Source: Steinernema hermaphroditum (Eukaryota; Nematoda; Chromadorea; Rhabditida; Steinernematidae). Taken from it: a stretch of DNA of 64,000 bases. The position numbers were made by a program, and so were the translations under genes. Below the pieces are notes generated by a model, which was given only the letters and a program-made list of their open reading frames with translations, was not told the DNA's origin and did no database searches. The stretch is taken from positions 15,415,205 to 15,479,204 of the forward strand of contig CM059623.1 in the NCBI GenBank assembly GCA_030435675.1. The letters are read 5' to 3'. Each line of letters opens with the position of its first letter. Position 1 is the first letter of the stretch. Positions 61,403 through 64,000 of this stretch are shown one piece after another.

Positions 61403-61706
61403 CGGTCTTTTTGTTGCAATTTTGACATGTTTTAGGATTATACATAGTGTCGTTGTTGTGACGAGTTTGCAAACTATCTGGATGGTGCAGAGTCAAAACC
61501 AGACAGTCTGGAATGTAGGCTGCTTTCAGGCAGCGTGTTGCGATTCTTTGTGTCTACCAGTCAAGCGCTGCAGACTGTCTGGGAAGCGCAGACATTGATA
61601 TGTCAAATTACTTTTGCCCAGTATTCCCTACTTATTTTCACGGAGTTGCATCGAATATAGGTATATTCTTTAACGTAGAAAATCTGTGAAGTAATGATGC
61701 AACAAT
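61403..61706. other. Convergent 3' spacer between TRMU and cullin
   Basis: About 300 bp between convergent genes. An imperfect repeated CAGACAGTCTGG / CAGACTGTCTGGGAAGCGCAGAC motif lies at 61500-61590. No gene. Confidence 0.45.
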
Positions 61707-64000
61707 CTAAGAGATATAGTCGTATGAGTCTTTGTCTTCTTCCGAGCGCTTCAAGTACTCCTTTTCCATGAGCAGATCGATGCACTTTTTGATCATGGCG
61801 ATCTTGGGCTGGAAACGTGCCGCAACTTGAGCGACGACCTCCGATATGAGAGTGTTGTGCTGAAGAAGAGTTTGTTTTATTTTGCAACAAAAGCTCATCT
61901 CTTACCTGAAGCTTCTTGCGCATCTTCATGATTCGCACGATAGCCGCCTGAATGACCATCTTGCGGTCTTCTTCCAGCGTCTTCTCCATCTCTGCTTGCT
62001 CCTTCTTCGCCTCGCCGTCGCCCTTGATCGCCGTCTGCAGCTTCATCAGGTCCATCTTGATGCGCTTGGAAACGAACTTCTTGTTGAGCGTGAATTCGGT
62101 GTCTTGTGGGAGTGAGCTGGTGAACTTGGTGCCTTCAGGGAGCTTCAGGATCTCGGCCTTGACGAAGGAGGCCAAGACGCTCTTGAGGACATCGTCTGGA
62201 AGCGAGGTTTCTGCTTGGATATGGGACATGGCCAGCGCGTCGGTGTCGTTGTACTTGAGCAAGACGACCATCTGGGAAGCCGTGGCGATGAAGGTGTACT
62301 TCCTCTTGCCGAAGCCGGAGGCCGTAATCTCGCCTCGCGACATGTGGTGCAGCCACTTAAGCTTGCGTCCACTATGGGCGATCTTGTAGTGCTCTTCGAA
62401 CGAGCCGACGACGGCGTTGAGTTCGGCGGGCAGGTCGAAGGTGTAGGATTGCGAGTAGGACCAGACGGCGGTGTTGAGGACGGAAACGTTGGCGTCGACC
62501 TTCAGCTCGCTGAACTGGTCGTGGAACTTCCTCGTCAAGTCCTTGCTGGTGCTGATGTCGCCGAACATTCGTGTCGCCACCGCGGTGTACTCGTGGCCAC
62601 AGGCGCCCTTCAGCCGAGCGATCATGCCGGCTTCGGCGTCCTCATTCATCGACGTGTCCATGAGCAGACGCTTGGAGAGGAAGCGGTTGTAGTACTTTTG
62701 GAAGATGTCCTTGTCGTCGATGTAGTAGAAGATGGTCATCGCTTTTTCGTGCGTTGCGTCGTACTCCTCCGTGCCACCTTTGCGCATGGCGACGTCCACA
62801 AAGCGGGCCAGAAGCTCAGCGGACTTGTTGAGCGCCTTGCCCTTCTCGGTGACGCAGTTCTTGTTGATCCACTGCATGCAGCCAGCGTCGAAGGCCAGTT
62901 GGAAGCCGTGGTCAGCCTTGAACGCGTCCCTCGCCATCTCCTGATACTTGGCGTGTGTCTGCAGAAGGACTTCCATGTAGGCGTTGGGGTCGTTCTGCAT
63001 CGCTTCGGGAATGGTAGAGACCGCCTCGCGTCCCTTCTCGTTGACGTAGGCGGTGAAGTCGCGCTTCAGCTGTGCAATGGCCTCTTCCACCCGAGAACAG
63101 AGACCGTACATCAGGCGCAGTTCGTAGGTCTTCTCGGCTGCTAGCAGGCTCTCGAACTCGTTCTGGAACATGTCAAGACGGGCGACGATGTAGGCCCGCT
63201 CGACGGCATTCTGGAGACGGTCGTGGGTGAGAATGTGGTGCAGGTAGAACTCCGATCGCTGGCTCTCTTCGTCCAGTCGCTGCTGCGCCTTCTCCATGTA
63301 GCCAATGATGTTCGTCTCGGCCATGACGTCAGCCGACTCGCTCCTGTAGTACTGGAACGTATCCTCGAGCATCGGCGTTTCGAAGAATCGCTCGTAGGAC
63401 TGTAGCATGGCGAGGCCTTCCTCGGTCAGCTGATTCTCGTCGACCTCCTCCGATTCCTGCTCCAGGCCGAGCGTGACGGAGTCGTCCTTTTTCTTGAACT
63501 CGACGCCCACGGCGACCAGCGAATCGACCAGTGACTTGACAAGATCCATACGAACGTCCTTGCCCTTGTCGCGGTCTGCTTTCATCAGCGCCAGCGCCGA
63601 CTTCGTCACCGCCATATCCGTCTTTTCGAACATCTCCTCCTTCCAGACGACGTAGCACAGCGTGCTAATCTCGAACGCCTTCAGGTGCGCCTCCTCAACG
63701 GCGAGACTGTCGTTGTAGCGCGACACCCAGTGTGTGTTCAAGTAGCGAAAAATGCCGCTAGTCACCACCGTCGACATCTTGAAGTTCTCCCAGCCCGTCC
63801 GGTACTCGAGCAGGCTCTGCTCCTCCGAACGAACGTCGAGCGCGGCGGCCTTGGCAGAGACGAACTCATAGAGGTACTTCTTCAGCGCGGCGTACATGAT
63901 GTCCGCCTTGCCGGAGCCCACCATTTTCGCGTCCCTAATGGGGTCCGTTTCGCGGCAGAACATGTTGACAGTCGTGTAGAGCTGCATGTACTCGGCAATG
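61707..64000 (-). CDS. cul-1: Cullin (CUL1-type scaffold of SCF ubiquitin ligases), 5' end outside the window
   Basis: One exon of at least 2.09 kb (64000-61906) and a last exon 61859-61707 join in phase. The frame is open at the right edge. It shows the N-terminal cullin repeats (AEYMQLYTTVNMFC, LNTHWVSRYNDSLAVEEAHL). The cullin homology region follows (YIDDKDIFQKYYNRFLSKRL, DAEAGMIARLKGACGHEYT, SGRKLKWLHHMSRGEI). The neddylation site context is AAIVRIMKMRKKL and the winged-helix end is FQPKIAMIKKCIDLLMEKEY. It assembles Skp1/F-box and Rbx1 modules. CUL1 is the best fit, but other paralogues are possible. The single huge exon and high GC contrast with the intron-rich neighbours. Confidence 0.93.

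Noticed and set aside
62215..63144. 309-codon plus-strand frame
   Set aside because: Antisense shadow of the GC-rich cullin exon.

Overview
The window is nuclear DNA of an animal, almost certainly a nematode. The evidence is short GT-AG introns of about 40-50 bp, a U6 snRNA of nematode type, a pair of srsx-like chemoreceptor genes, an NCA/NALCN leak channel, GY-rich secreted peptides and nematode-type gene families. I cannot name the species. Coordinates of spliced genes were set by hand from splice sites, reading-frame phase and remembered family sequences; no alignment program was run.

Layout. 0-9 kb: a partial Cys-rich gene, a frameshifted family gene, a 5'-truncated LINE with target-site duplications, tRNA-Asp, a secreted protein, a gene fragment, a complete 1.57 kb Merlin DNA transposon and a tRNA-like relic. 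9.9-13.7 kb: two tail-to-tail srsx paralogues with identical intron positions, separated by a dead mariner. 15.7-22.4 kb: a foldback element, another transposase relic, a small secreted protein, plastin/fimbrin and a GY-rich peptide gene. 22.5-31.1 kb: a NALCN/NCA sodium-leak channel gene of about 26 exons on the minus strand. Its introns hold two tRNA-Val genes, a U6 snRNA gene and an inverted fossil of its own exon-tRNA-exon segment. 31-47 kb: a gene-poor region with several foldback elements, a second tRNA-Val/U6 pair and a large inverted duplication carrying two nearly identical ~360-aa genes. 48.4-64 kb: a compact gene block with a truncated TRIP12-like ARM gene, a CHK1-like kinase, CLP1, an ERI-1-type exonuclease, a NADAR protein, two adjacent PIF/Harbinger elements, the mitochondrial tRNA thiouridylase TRMU and a cullin that runs off the right end.

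The most unusual signal is in the Harbinger pair (55.9-60.0 kb). The subterminal repeats of the two elements align closely, yet at nearly every copy of a 5-base motif one has GTTCC/GGAAC where the other has GCCCC/GGGGC. A few hybrid copies remain. This looks like concerted replacement of a recognition motif, or conversion between hairpin arms. Other points of interest are the self-derived fossil inside the channel gene, a non-GT splice donor in that gene, two GC-AG introns, and the duplicated divergent tRNA-Val/U6 cassette.

Several genes act in RNA metabolism (CLP1, ERI-1, TRMU, U6, tRNAs), but I see no evidence that they form one operon.
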